A stretch of DNA of 64,000 nucleotides from Tetradesmus obliquus (lineage: Eukaryota > Chlorophyta > Chlorophyceae > Sphaeropleales > Scenedesmaceae). This document shows, piece by piece, positions 29,641 to 48,805 of this stretch; the stretch's first letter is position 1; each line of letters starts with the position of its first letter. The stretch covers positions 248,001 through 312,000 of the forward strand of contig CP126198.1 of the NCBI GenBank assembly GCA_030272155.1, read 5' to 3'. Below the pieces are notes generated by a model, which made no database searches, was not told the origin of the DNA, and saw only the letters and a program-made list of their open reading frames with translations. The position numbers and the translations under genes were made by a program.

Positions 29641-31314
29641 AAACACCCTGCATGTTTTGCGCCGGGGAAGCTTTCACGCATGTTCAACACAGAGGTGTTG
29701 CCCTGGCAGTGCCACTGTGACACTGTCACGCTCTGTGTATGTAACATTACAATGTAGCATACAGCTACACTGCACCATGCGAGCCGACATGGCAGGTGGT
29801 GCCTGCAACTGTACATACACACCCAACGAGCAGCATGCTGCCGTGTTCCAGGCGGAAACTGAGCCTGCAGTCAGCGATGTATAAGTGATGTATAATCATT
29901 GTAAAACGATGTCTTGACATCCATTCCGCGACATTCGGCGGACATCCGGTGGACATCACGACATGTGATGTCCGATGTTTTTTGACTTGTATCCACTGAC
30001 CAGGGACATGTGTCGATGTCCATGGTTGTCAAACATTGATGTAAACATCGCACTAGGTTTTGGGGACGTACATATGAGGTGTAATGTGCAGCGCACTCCT
30101 GTGCTGCCATGCAGTGACGCTGCTTTCACTGCAGTGGGCGTCATGATGCCCACTGCAGTTGCCTCGCACTGCTGGATTGCGGTCGCTGGTACCGTTGGTA
30201 CCCAATGAGCTTGTCATTTGCTCCCCAAACGGGCGAGGCTACCTGTGCAGCTACTGAAATGTGGTAGGAGCATCTGGGGCGGCTGTGGCCCGTTGTGTGC
30301 TGTTGTGTTAGCGGGGTGTTCGCAAGTCTGCAGTTGTACGTGGCACTGTCCCAACAACAGCTTACATCCATCCCGTGGAGTTGAGAGTGTCGTGCGCCCT
30401 GCCTGTTACAAGATACACGTCCTACGCATCAGAAGCAGGCAAGCCTGCTTGAGCCTATGCTTTCCCTATGTGCGTATATCAGAGAAGGACATGGACTGCC
30501 GTGCCTGTTACGTGGGACAAGTAAAGGGTGTGTCCCACATGGCATTGCAATGCACTTTCCATGTGCCTTTCCAGAAGCCTGTTGCAACCAAATGGTGATC
30601 ACCATTGAGCGGTATACTGCCTGCTTGGATCCTTGGTGGTTTGTCGCAGGCACAGACCACTGCTGCATGGTCACACATGATCAGAAGCTGTGTGTGTTTT
30701 GGTGACAGCCTCTATGCATTTGCTGCTTCCTGTGAGCTGTCTTCATCATGTTACGCATCAAGCCATAGCATCAACGCCATCGGCCCAGCGCCCCAATGAA
30801 GCGGCAACAGGAAGGATGACTATACCGTCATGTTTGCATGTAATGCTGAGGTGTCACCTGCAGTTTGACCCTGTGGCACTGCAGCTTTCAGAAGGTTGGA
30901 ATCTGTGCGTGGTCCGTCCTGCTGTGAATTACTGAGCACTGCCAGTGCAGTGCTGGAGCCGTTCAGTGACCTGTGGGTTGAGTTGAGAGCGTGGCATGCG
31001 CGTGTCTGCGGCATGTTGATAGCCCACAGGTACCTGTCTGTCGGGTTGCATAATGATAATAGTCTTCTTGTAAGCCATACCTTGTCATCGGCATCGGCAA
31101 CCGCGCCCCGTACGGAGCGGAAACTAACAGTCGGGTTGCATCACGTGCTGCTTCCTGCTGCTGTTGTTCACACGGTGATGACATCTGCATTGAAGCATAT
31201 CAGCAGTCCTTGTTGACATAGTGGTCACATAAAGCTGTGTTGCTGACCAGATGCTGCTTTGGAAAGAGTTGCAGGATGCACAGTTGCAATAGCACAACGC
31301 AGCAGACAGCTTCC

Positions 31315-33595
<2,281 letters not shown>

Positions 33596-36500
33596 GCAAG
33601 CAGTGTAGCAACGTGCCTGCGGCAGTGCCGTTTGGTTGTTTGGTTCAAGTTTGCTGCTGTGGTGCAGGCAATGCCAGCAGCACATGGGGCAGTGCCGCAC
33701 ACAGAGTGCAGCCTGGCTTGTGTTTGCCGGTGGCCTTGGCCCATTGTATCATCAAGATTAGGGGGTTTAATGGTAGGCTGTTAGTATCAGCGACCTGTTG
33801 TTGAAGTGGTGCGCTGGCCAGCTGCTGTTGTGTACTGGTGCAGCAACACCTGTGCAGGGTCTGCTGTGTACATCTCCTTGTGTCGAACCAGATAGGTGGG
33901 AGGCCGTTGATTGAAACAATATTCTGAGCTGTTGTGTGGGGGTGGGTGACGACTTTTTGGTAACTTTTGATTCTGTGTGGGTGGAGAGGTGTTTCCTTTG
34001 GATGGTTGGTGGTGCGCTGCTGCAGGCGGCCACACCATAGTGCAGTTATGGGCCCCGGGGTGCTTGATACTGTTTTTCAAGTAGTACACAGCACAGCTGC
34101 CAGGGTGCTTGATACGCAGCAGAGCTGCCAGGGTGCTTAACACACAGCACAGCTGCCAGGGTGCTTGATACGCAGCAGAGCTGCCAGCAGCCAGGCAGTA
34201 GCACGCACTGAAACAGGTGCTGTCATTTGGTGACACTGTACCTTGAGGCAGTTGCTGAAAGCAGCAGATACCTGCAGCATATCTGTGTAACTTCACAAGG
34301 CACTGCTGAGCTGAGCTGAGCCCATGCGTTGACATTGCTGTCTCTCAGTGACCGACAATACAACAACAGCAGCAGCATACATTACAATACATTGCATGCT
34401 CTACTCAAACGTTGCAGTGACCAGTTGATGGAGTAGGTGGTTGCTCAATGAGCCTGTCATTGGCTAAGTAACGGGCTGTGCTCCCGTCGTGTAACACTTG
34501 TCTTGGGGCTGCTATGGCTTAAATGGTGACATGATGATGATGACTTATATCGGGACTGCAACTCCAAACAATGCATTGCTGATGCAGTCTCAAGGTCTGC
34601 CATGTTCACCCCAGCACAACCACCAAGGGATTGTGTGGAAACCGTAATCAGCCGTACCTGCTGCATGCCCCGCAGCTGCTGTGTCGCTGCGCTGGGCAGC
34701 GCTCGCACCTGCTGACCATCACTGCCGCACTGTTGAAAACTGTAACCAGCGCTGCTTTGGCAATGCAAATGGGCAGGTGAAACCTGCTGCCAGCCTGACA
34801 GTAGCGTGCTGCCATTGAGGTCACCACTGCGGCACGATCAGCATCATGATACTAACATAAGTGACCCATCATGCCACAGCATCAATGCCATCGGCCAGTG
34901 ACACACTGGAGCATGAAAGTCTTTGGTGGCTTTTGGTCTAGCCTTGCGCCCAGGTGTGCAGTTATGCATCTGCTGTATACATCCGTTTTTTTACACTGCC
35001 AGCACTGCCAGCACTGCAGCTTGCGTGCAGCACAGCAGGCTCTTCCAGGCTGGTACCGACAGCCTGAGCTGCAGCTGACAACCTGTAAATGTTGAACACT
35101 CACTGCCGCGGCAGCCTGCTTGCACACTTTGTGCAGTTTCCTCCCTTTCCTTGCTGCAGGACGTCCAAGTTGTGCAGATGGCTTCCCTAGACACACCCCT
35201 CTTCAAAGCAGCCTCAACAGGCCGGACGCTGCACTTGCCAGGCGTGCCAGGCGGCCTACACACGTGTCTCACCACCCGAAATGTTGAGTTTCATGACAAC
35301 GCAGACACCAACTCACGCTTGCTGAAATCAGCATATGCAGCAGTTGCGGCACCATCCAGCAGCGCTTGCTAACAGTGTGGTTGGGCACAGTGGCAGGACG
35401 CAGCCCTGTCGTGTTGACAGGCATGCCTTGTGGATGATGTTGGTGTTGACAGGCAGTGAAGCGAACGCCGTTGTGCGTGGGCCGAAGGATCAGGATTTTC
35501 CGGCAGAGATTGTTGGCTGTGCTGGTTGTGAAGCTGCGTACCGTTGGCTGCCAATCGCAGCAGCAGCAGCAGCAATCAGCACAATGTTCGTGCCAATAGA
35601 TAGCAGCTACAAATTCTTGCGAGCTCCTGTACGTGTCTTTTTCAGCGTGCACTTGTCCTCAAGCAATGCAGCTGTCCTGCGGGACCACCAAATGTCCACT
35701 GCCTGCTCCCAACCACCCCAGCCCGCTTTTGTGCGGTGCTCCAGGCCCCACCTGCTGCATGTTGCTGCACAGCGGAATCACTCCTGTGACAAAGCAAGGC
35801 GGCGATGTGGCAGCACCTTCCGCAACAGCCGCCGGCGGTGACATCAGCATCTTTGCACAGAGTGTCATGGCATGACTGGAACCTGCACCGCCGTGTACCC
35901 AGGACTACTTGAGGCGGGGTGTAGAGGTCGCAAGTGCCCAACCCGCCCCGGGGAGGGGGGAGGGGGGGAGCACTGGTTGACACTGCTGCCCTGCAAACCC
36001 TCTTTGCGCTACAGGTACGTCGACCGCATGATGCTATGCTGCCGGACATGCTTTGCCTGCATGGCAGCCCACTCGGAGCATTAGGGGAGCATGGGCGGGG
36101 CTCTCCTGGTCCAGCATTGCTTGAAGGTGCGCAGATATGCATCAACCTGGTTCTTCTGAATCAAGGAGCCGTATCAAATCGCCTACTTACAAGCAGCCAG
36201 CCCAGCTGCTGTAAGCAGTCTGTCATGTAATGACAACAGTAGAATTGCCCACTCTAATGCTGCTGCTGTGCCTTTCTGTGGTATGAGGCGTGTTGGTTTC
36301 GAGCCAGCTTGCCGCAAGCAACATGGCAGCAACTGCGACTAGCTGTGTGAGGTGTCACTTCTGCGGCATCTGCAGCAACTAAAATGCATTCGGATGCTGC
36401 ATCTACTACATTGTGTGATCTGCATTCAATGCCCCATCAGTGCGGACTGCAGCAGTTCCCACTGCCACTTTGATGTTGCGCCAGGCCTCACTTCTGCTGC

Positions 36501-37653
36501 TGCTGTTGCTGATGCTGCTGCTGCCTGCTGTTGTGGCAGTTGCATGGATGGTTGCTCCATGGCGCACGAGGTTGGGCACAAATGTGTTTAGCAGCAGCAG
36601 CGCCCGGAGCACCTCACTGCATGCAATGCACTGCTAGGGAGCATGCAGCAGCCCGCCAGTACAGTTAATGACACCGCTTCCTTGCGTTTATGCTGCAGAC
36701 CATGACTACGTGCACTGCTTCAAGTTGCAGCAGGCTGCCGCTGCATTGCTCTCAGAGGCCGTGTTTCACCCGGCTGTGTTGTCGCTTCCTCAAGCCTCCT
36801 CAAGACTGCAGCCTGCAGGCTGCTGTCCTGCCAACCAGTACCGCGGGGCTTCTCTGTGAGCTCGGCTGGCACCCTCAGCCTGGCAGGGAAAGCTGCTGAG
36901 GGAAAGCTGCACGCAGCTGCACACGTCATCCGTCGGTATGGTCAGCAGGTGGGACAACGCGGCACGCCCGGGTTGCAGCCATTGCGCTTTCTATGGCTCA
37001 ACAGGCAAAGGTTTAAATGTACCCCTGCGGTTACCCCAGCCAGCCAACAGAGTGCCACGCTGCCTAGAGATGTTGTGGCAGCTGCGACAGCAGGTGTGTG
37101 TCTGGGTGTTGTGAAGCAAGTCGCATAGCCGTACGGGGGTGTGCTGGCGCGCTGACAAGAGGAGGCAGGGTGCTGCCAGCACCCGCAGTGCAGGTGGCAG
37201 TGCCTTGGTGCATGTTGACAGAGAGATTGCATTTGTGCGTGTAAGCAGTCTACAGGTAAGCAAGCCAGCGTAGCGGCAGGTAAGCAATACATCAAATTTG
37301 TCTGTGGCGCACTGCATGGTTGATGGCACAGCACAGCCACAGCAGCTGCAGGGTGTTCAGGCCCTTGGTTTAAATGTTATGCTGACAGCGTTTGAGGTGC
37401 AGCTCCCACCATGCTGTCAGTGGCCTTGGTGCTTGCAGTACTACGGTTTCAATTGCAGCGGGAACGGCGCAGCTGCCAACAAAACAATCATTGTTTGTGC
37501 ATGATGCACAGGGTCTGAGTGCATCTGATTGAGTGACTGACTGAGTGTCGGGCACTGCCGCAGTGTGATGATGCACATGCTGGCATGCCATGTTGTTGTG
37601 GCGGGGGAGCGCATGCAGGGCCTGAGAAGGTGATCACACAAACACCCTGCATG

Positions 37654-38110
37654 GATAATGAATAATGAGATAATGAGATGAGAATGAGATAATGGAGTTA
37701 GGAGCTGGGCTGGAGCCAGGAGCCAGGACGACAATGGTGTGGTAGCCACACCATTTGTGCAGCAGCAGCAGCAGCAGCAGGCATGGGAGGCAGTAGCGGC
37801 GGGGCTCAGGCAACAAGTCAGCCCACGTGGGCTACAGCTGCGCTGACAACTTCAGCAGCAATGGCAGCAACAGCAAGTACAGCAGCAGCAGCAGCAACAG
37901 CAGCAGCGGGAGTCATGGCAGGCAGCGGCTGATCACTATCGGCAGCAAGGTAGGCAGCAGGGTTCGCAGCTGCGCCTGCAGCTGCAACAGCAATGGCAGC
38001 AACGGCAGCAACAGCAGCAGCAGCGCGAGGCATGGCAAGCAGCTGCTAACCGCTTTTCACAGCAGGGTAGCCAGCAGGGCCAACAATTGCGTTTGCAGCT
38101 ACAACAGCAG

Positions 38111-38149
<39 letters not shown>

Positions 38150-38206
38150 GAGCAGCAGCAGCAAGAGCAGCAGCAGCAAGAGCAGCAGCAGCAAGAGCAG
38201 CAGCAG

Positions 38207-38237
<31 letters not shown>

Positions 38238-40208
38238 CAGCACAGCCGACACAGCCGCAGCCACAGCAGACACATCACCGCAGGCCGCGACAGCAGGGGC
38301 AGCCTGTGCGTGCAGCAGTGTCGCAGCAGGAGTCCCCAGCAGCTACGCCACCCCTGTTGCATGAGAGCCAGAATGGTTTCAGGCCCAAGCGTAGCTGTGC
38401 GGATCATCAGCTGGTGCTCAGTGAAGTGTTGAGCGGGCGACAGGCAGAGGGCAAAGAATCATTCTTGTTGTTTGTCGACACTTACAAGGCATTCCCGACT
38501 GTGTGGCTTGATGGGTTGTTCCATAAGCTGTGGGAGAAGGGTGTGCGAGGCAAGATGTTCCGTGTGTTGTACAATCTATATCAAGGATCCCGGCGTTTGG
38601 TTTTGCATGAGGGTGAGGTCACAGACAGCTTCAGTTGTGACCTTGGCCTACATGAAGGTGATGTGATCTCTCCTACACTGTACCTGTTCTTCATTGATGA
38701 CTTGCTGCAGGAAGTGCATGCCAAGCACCCAGGTGTCACGCTTCTCGGCCCCTGTGGTGAGCCAGCTACTTCAGTTGTGGCTGCCATGCAAGCTGATGAC
38801 TTTGTTGCCCTATGTGACTCCCTGCAGGAAGCACAAGCAGTAGCTGCGACTGTTTACGCTTACAGTTGCAAGTGGCGCTTTCAGTTGAACAGTCTAAAGT
38901 CTGCCGTTATGCATGTAGTTCAAACAACATCCGCAGCCAGTTAACAGATTCTGGCATTGTGTGGAATGGCGTACCCGTGCCCGTGGTCTCTGAGTATTGT
39001 TATCTGGGCTTATGGTTCAATACTGCATGCACATGGGACACACACATCACCAAAATGTTGCAAAAGGCGGCACGTGTGTCTGCTAGCCTTATGCCGATCT
39101 GGAAAAGTCGGCGCATTAGTGTGGAGGTGAAGCGTATTGTGTTGCTGTCGTGTGTTCGACCAATCGTGGAGTATGGTGCTGAAGTTTGGTACCCTCCGCT
39201 GTCTGGTGGTCAGGTGTTGTTGGGCAAGATTGACAAGTTGCAGGTTGATATCATCAGGAGTGCTATGCGGTGTGGCAAAGAGAACCCAGTCGTACCGGGT
39301 TTGCTAGCTGAATGGGGTGTGAAGCCGCTGCATATGTGGCTACACCAGCGCACAATGGAGTATTACTTCAGGGTACAGCGTATGCCTGTATCCAGATTGC
39401 CTAAGCAGGTTGTTTCTGCAGAATGGAGGGCCCAGGGCGGTGCTACGCTGCTAACCGGCTGGCAAAAGTATGTACACAGCCTTTTGTGCAATTATGGTGT
39501 CAATGTTGCAGTTGCGTCCGGGTCGGCTAAGGAGTGCAAGAATCACATCAGGCGGCAGGTGGCATCCATCTACGCTGATGTGGCGGCTGATGCTGCCAGC
39601 AAGAAGTCGACTTTTGGTACTTACGTCACTCACGTGCATAAAACTCATGTTGATTCTATGCGTTTCAAGGCACCTAGGCCATTTTTGTGTTCAGGTTGTC
39701 CTTCACGTGGTATTGAGCTCCTGATGCGAGTTCGTCTGCGCTGCTTGTGTGTGCATGCACGTACAAGCAAATATGGTGGCCGTCGGGCCAATCCTACCAC
39801 TGTCTGTCCTGCATGCGGTTCTGCTACTGAGACTTTGTCCCACTTTGTTTTGGAGTGTCCTGATACCGCTGATTCAAGGGGATCTATGTACGCAGAGCTG
39901 CGAAGGCTGCCAGGTTGCGCTGAAAAACTGCGCACTTTATTGGCCATGACTGACCCCTCTGCCATGGTGTTGCGTTTTGTTTCTGACGATGTTTGGGGTG
40001 GATCTGGTGTTTGCAGGTTGGCTGCTCGGCTGATTGCTGACTACCTTGTTCTTGCCTGGAATCACAGGAATGTCTGCAAGCGGGATAATGAAATAGTGCT
40101 CCCTCCCCTTCCCCCTTCGCCTGTTCATTCAGCCGCTCCTGTGGGGCGCCGGGCCGATGGCGACGTTGCTATGGCTTAAATGGTAACATGATGATGATGA
40201 TGATGATG
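37654..40208 (+). mobile_element. LINE, unit 3 copy
   Basis: Target duplications are at 37640-37653 and 40209-40222. The broken ORF spans 37847-40179. Confidence 0.85.
37847..40179 (+). pseudogene. LINE Gln-rich/RT ORF, unit 3, frameshifted
   Basis: Frames 37847-38944 and 38866-40179 appear identical to the unit 2 copy. Confidence 0.78.
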
Positions 40209-41882
40209 AAACACCCTGCATGTTTTGCGCCGGGGAAGCTTTCACGCATGTTCAACACAGAGGTGTTGCCCTGGCAGTGCCACTGTGACACTGTCACGCT
40301 CTGTGTATGTAACATTACAATGTAGCATACAGCTACACTGCACCATGCGAGCCGACATGGCAGGTGGTGCCTGCAACTGTACATACACACCCAACGAGCA
40401 GCATGCTGCCGTGTTCCAGGCGGAAACTGAGCCTGCAGTCAGCGATGTATAAGTGATGTATAATCATTGTAAAACGATGTCTTGACATCCATTCCGCGAC
40501 ATTCGGCGGACATCCGGTGGACATCACGACATGTGATGTCCGATGTTTTTTGACTTGTATCCACTGACCAGGGACATGTGTCGATGTCCATGGTTGTCAA
40601 ACATTGATGTAAACATCGCACTAGGTTTTGGGGACGTACATATGAGGTGTAATGTGCAGCGCACTCCTGTGCTGCCATGCAGTGACGCTGCTTTCACTGC
40701 AGTGGGCGTCATGATGCCCACTGCAGTTGCCTCGCACTGCTGGATTGCGGTCGCTGGTACCGTTGGTACCCAATGAGCTTGTCATTTGCTCCCCAAACGG
40801 GCGAGGCTACCTGTGCAGCTACTGAAATGTGGTAGGAGCATCTGGGGCGGCTGTGGCCCGTTGTGTGCTGTTGTGTTAGCGGGGTGTTCGCAAGTCTGCA
40901 GTTGTACGTGGCACTGTCCCAACAACAGCTTACATCCATCCCGTGGAGTTGAGAGTGTCGTGCGCCCTGCCTGTTACAAGATACACGTCCTACGCATCAG
41001 AAGCAGGCAAGCCTGCTTGAGCCTATGCTTTCCCTATGTGCGTATATCAGAGAAGGACATGGACTGCCGTGCCTGTTACGTGGGACAAGTAAAGGGTGTG
41101 TCCCACATGGCATTGCAATGCACTTTCCATGTGCCTTTCCAGAAGCCTGTTGCAACCAAATGGTGATCACCATTGAGCGGTATACTGCCTGCTTGGATCC
41201 TTGGTGGTTTGTCGCAGGCACAGACCACTGCTGCATGGTCACACATGATCAGAAGCTGTGTGTGTTTTGGTGACAGCCTCTATGCATTTGCTGCTTCCTG
41301 TGAGCTGTCTTCATCATGTTACGCATCAAGCCATAGCATCAACGCCATCGGCCCAGCGCCCCAATGAAGCGGCAACAGGAAGGATGACTATACCGTCATG
41401 TTTGCATGTAATGCTGAGGTGTCACCTGCAGTTTGACCCTGTGGCACTGCAGCTTTCAGAAGGTTGGAATCTGTGCGTGGTCCGTCCTGCTGTGAATTAC
41501 TGAGCACTGCCAGTGCAGTGCTGGAGCCGTTCAGTGACCTGTGGGTTGAGTTGAGAGCGTGGCATGCGCGTGTCTGCGGCATGTTGATAGCCCACAGGTA
41601 CCTGTCTGTCGGGTTGCATAATGATAATAGTCTTCTTGTAAGCCATACCTTGTCATCGGCATCGGCAACCGCGCCCCGTACGGAGCGGAAACTAACAGTC
41701 GGGTTGCATCACGTGCTGCTTCCTGCTGCTGTTGTTCACACGGTGATGACATCTGCATTGAAGCATATCAGCAGTCCTTGTTGACATAGTGGTCACATAA
41801 AGCTGTGTTGCTGACCAGATGCTGCTTTGGAAAGAGTTGCAGGATGCACAGTTGCAATAGCACAACGCAGCAGACAGCTTCC

Positions 41883-44163
<2,281 letters not shown>

Positions 44164-47100
44164 GCAAGCAGTGTAGCAACGTGCCTGCGGCAGTGCCGTT
44201 TGGTTGTTTGGTTCAAGTTTGCTGCTGTGGTGCAGGCAATGCCAGCAGCACATGGGGCAGTGCCGCACACAGAGTGCAGCCTGGCTTGTGTTTGCCGGTG
44301 GCCTTGGCCCATTGTATCATCAAGATTAGGGGGTTTAATGGTAGGCTGTTAGTATCAGCGACCTGTTGTTGAAGTGGTGCGCTGGCCAGCTGCTGTTGTG
44401 TACTGGTGCAGCAACACCTGTGCAGGGTCTGCTGTGTACATCTCCTTGTGTCGAACCAGATAGGTGGGAGGCCGTTGATTGAAACAATATTCTGAGCTGT
44501 TGTGTGGGGGTGGGTGACGACTTTTTGGTAACTTTTGATTCTGTGTGGGTGGAGAGGTGTTTCCTTTGGATGGTTGGTGGTGCGCTGCTGCAGGCGGCCA
44601 CACCATAGTGCAGTTATGGGCCCCGGGGTGCTTGATACTGTTTTTCAAGTAGTACACAGCACAGCTGCCAGGGTGCTTGATACGCAGCAGAGCTGCCAGG
44701 GTGCTTAACACACAGCACAGCTGCCAGGGTGCTTGATACGCAGCAGAGCTGCCAGCAGCCAGGCAGTAGCACGCACTGAAACAGGTGCTGTCATTTGGTG
44801 ACACTGTACCTTGAGGCAGTTGCTGAAAGCAGCAGATACCTGCAGCATATCTGTGTAACTTCACAAGGCACTGCTGAGCTGAGCTGAGCCCATGCGTTGA
44901 CATTGCTGTCTCTCAGTGACCGACAATACAACAACAGCAGCAGCATACATTACAATACATTGCATGCTCTACTCAAACGTTGCAGTGACCAGTTGATGGA
45001 GTAGGTGGTTGCTCAATGAGCCTGTCATTGGCTAAGTAACGGGCTGTGCTCCCGTCGTGTAACACTTGTCTTGGGGCTGCTATGGCTTAAATGGTGACAT
45101 GATGATGATGACTTATATCGGGACTGCAACTCCAAACAATGCATTGCTGATGCAGTCTCAAGGTCTGCCATGTTCACCCCAGCACAACCACCAAGGGATT
45201 GTGTGGAAACCGTAATCAGCCGTACCTGCTGCATGCCCCGCAGCTGCTGTGTCGCTGCGCTGGGCAGCGCTCGCACCTGCTGACCATCACTGCCGCACTG
45301 TTGAAAACTGTAACCAGCGCTGCTTTGGCAATGCAAATGGGCAGGTGAAACCTGCTGCCAGCCTGACAGTAGCGTGCTGCCATTGAGGTCACCACTGCGG
45401 CACGATCAGCATCATGATACTAACATAAGTGACCCATCATGCCACAGCATCAATGCCATCGGCCAGTGACACACTGGAGCATGAAAGTCTTTGGTGGCTT
45501 TTGGTCTAGCCTTGCGCCCAGGTGTGCAGTTATGCATCTGCTGTATACATCCGTTTTTTTACACTGCCAGCACTGCCAGCACTGCAGCTTGCGTGCAGCA
45601 CAGCAGGCTCTTCCAGGCTGGTACCGACAGCCTGAGCTGCAGCTGACAACCTGTAAATGTTGAACACTCACTGCCGCGGCAGCCTGCTTGCACACTTTGT
45701 GCAGTTTCCTCCCTTTCCTTGCTGCAGGACGTCCAAGTTGTGCAGATGGCTTCCCTAGACACACCCCTCTTCAAAGCAGCCTCAACAGGCCGGACGCTGC
45801 ACTTGCCAGGCGTGCCAGGCGGCCTACACACGTGTCTCACCACCCGAAATGTTGAGTTTCATGACAACGCAGACACCAACTCACGCTTGCTGAAATCAGC
45901 ATATGCAGCAGTTGCGGCACCATCCAGCAGCGCTTGCTAACAGTGTGGTTGGGCACAGTGGCAGGACGCAGCCCTGTCGTGTTGACAGGCATGCCTTGTG
46001 GATGATGTTGGTGTTGACAGGCAGTGAAGCGAACGCCGTTGTGCGTGGGCCGAAGGATCAGGATTTTCCGGCAGAGATTGTTGGCTGTGCTGGTTGTGAA
46101 GCTGCGTACCGTTGGCTGCCAATCGCAGCAGCAGCAGCAGCAATCAGCACAATGTTCGTGCCAATAGATAGCAGCTACAAATTCTTGCGAGCTCCTGTAC
46201 GTGTCTTTTTCAGCGTGCACTTGTCCTCAAGCAATGCAGCTGTCCTGCGGGACCACCAAATGTCCACTGCCTGCTCCCAACCACCCCAGCCCGCTTTTGT
46301 GCGGTGCTCCAGGCCCCACCTGCTGCATGTTGCTGCACAGCGGAATCACTCCTGTGACAAAGCAAGGCGGCGATGTGGCAGCACCTTCCGCAACAGCCGC
46401 CGGCGGTGACATCAGCATCTTTGCACAGAGTGTCATGGCATGACTGGAACCTGCACCGCCGTGTACCCAGGACTACTTGAGGCGGGGTGTAGAGGTCGCA
46501 AGTGCCCAACCCGCCCCGGGGAGGGGGGAGGGGGGGAGCACTGGTTGACACTGCTGCCCTGCAAACCCTCTTTGCGCTACAGGTACGTCGACCGCATGAT
46601 GCTATGCTGCCGGACATGCTTTGCCTGCATGGCAGCCCACTCGGAGCATTAGGGGAGCATGGGCGGGGCTCTCCTGGTCCAGCATTGCTTGAAGGTGCGC
46701 AGATATGCATCAACCTGGTTCTTCTGAATCAAGGAGCCGTATCAAATCGCCTACTTACAAGCAGCCAGCCCAGCTGCTGTAAGCAGTCTGTCATGTAATG
46801 ACAACAGTAGAATTGCCCACTCTAATGCTGCTGCTGTGCCTTTCTGTGGTATGAGGCGTGTTGGTTTCGAGCCAGCTTGCCGCAAGCAACATGGCAGCAA
46901 CTGCGACTAGCTGTGTGAGGTGTCACTTCTGCGGCATCTGCAGCAACTAAAATGCATTCGGATGCTGCATCTACTACATTGTGTGATCTGCATTCAATGC
47001 CCCATCAGTGCGGACTGCAGCAGTTCCCACTGCCACTTTGATGTTGCGCCAGGCCTCACTTCTGCTGCTGCTGTTGCTGATGCTGCTGCTGCCTGCTGTT

Positions 47101-48221
47101 GTGGCAGTTGCATGGATGGTTGCTCCATGGCGCACGAGGTTGGGCACAAATGTGTTTAGCAGCAGCAGCGCCCGGAGCACCTCACTGCATGCAATGCACT
47201 GCTAGGGAGCATGCAGCAGCCCGCCAGTACAGTTAATGACACCGCTTCCTTGCGTTTATGCTGCAGACCATGACTACGTGCACTGCTTCAAGTTGCAGCA
47301 GGCTGCCGCTGCATTGCTCTCAGAGGCCGTGTTTCACCCGGCTGTGTTGTCGCTTCCTCAAGCCTCCTCAAGACTGCAGCCTGCAGGCTGCTGTCCTGCC
47401 AACCAGTACCGCGGGGCTTCTCTGTGAGCTCGGCTGGCACCCTCAGCCTGGCAGGGAAAGCTGCTGAGGGAAAGCTGCACGCAGCTGCACACGTCATCCG
47501 TCGGTATGGTCAGCAGGTGGGACAACGCGGCACGCCCGGGTTGCAGCCATTGCGCTTTCTATGGCTCAACAGGCAAAGGTTTAAATGTACCCCTGCGGTT
47601 ACCCCAGCCAGCCAACAGAGTGCCACGCTGCCTAGAGATGTTGTGGCAGCTGCGACAGCAGGTGTGTGTCTGGGTGTTGTGAAGCAAGTCGCATAGCCGT
47701 ACGGGGGTGTGCTGGCGCGCTGACAAGAGGAGGCAGGGTGCTGCCAGCACCCGCAGTGCAGGTGGCAGTGCCTTGGTGCATGTTGACAGAGAGATTGCAT
47801 TTGTGCGTGTAAGCAGTCTACAGGTAAGCAAGCCAGCGTAGCGGCAGGTAAGCAATACATCAAATTTGTCTGTGGCGCACTGCATGGTTGATGGCACAGC
47901 ACAGCCACAGCAGCTGCAGGGTGTTCAGGCCCTTGGTTTAAATGTTATGCTGACAGCGTTTGAGGTGCAGCTCCCACCATGCTGTCAGTGGCCTTGGTGC
48001 TTGCAGTACTACGGTTTCAATTGCAGCGGGAACGGCGCAGCTGCCAACAAAACAATCATTGTTTGTGCATGATGCACAGGGTCTGAGTGCATCTGATTGA
48101 GTGACTGACTGAGTGTCGGGCACTGCCGCAGTGTGATGATGCACATGCTGGCATGCCATGTTGTTGTGGCGGGGGAGCGCATGCAGGGCCTGAGAAGGTG
48201 ATCACACAAACACCCTGCATG

Positions 48222-48678
48222 GATAATGAATAATGAGATAATGAGATGAGAATGAGATAATGGAGTTAGGAGCTGGGCTGGAGCCAGGAGCCAGGACGAC
48301 AATGGTGTGGTAGCCACACCATTTGTGCAGCAGCAGCAGCAGCAGCAGGCATGGGAGGCAGTAGCGGCGGGGCTCAGGCAACAAGTCAGCCCACGTGGGC
48401 TACAGCTGCGCTGACAACTTCAGCAGCAATGGCAGCAACAGCAAGTACAGCAGCAGCAGCAGCAACAGCAGCAGCGGGAGTCATGGCAGGCAGCGGCTGA
48501 TCACTATCGGCAGCAAGGTAGGCAGCAGGGTTCGCAGCTGCGCCTGCAGCTGCAACAGCAATGGCAGCAACGGCAGCAACAGCAGCAGCAGCGCGAGGCA
48601 TGGCAAGCAGCTGCTAACCGCTTTTCACAGCAGGGTAGCCAGCAGGGCCAACAATTGCGTTTGCAGCTACAACAGCAG

Positions 48679-48717
<39 letters not shown>

Positions 48718-48774
48718 GAGCAGCAGCAGCAAGAGCAGCAGCAGCAAGAGCAGCAGCAGCAAGAGCAGCAGCAG

Positions 48775-48805
<31 letters not shown>
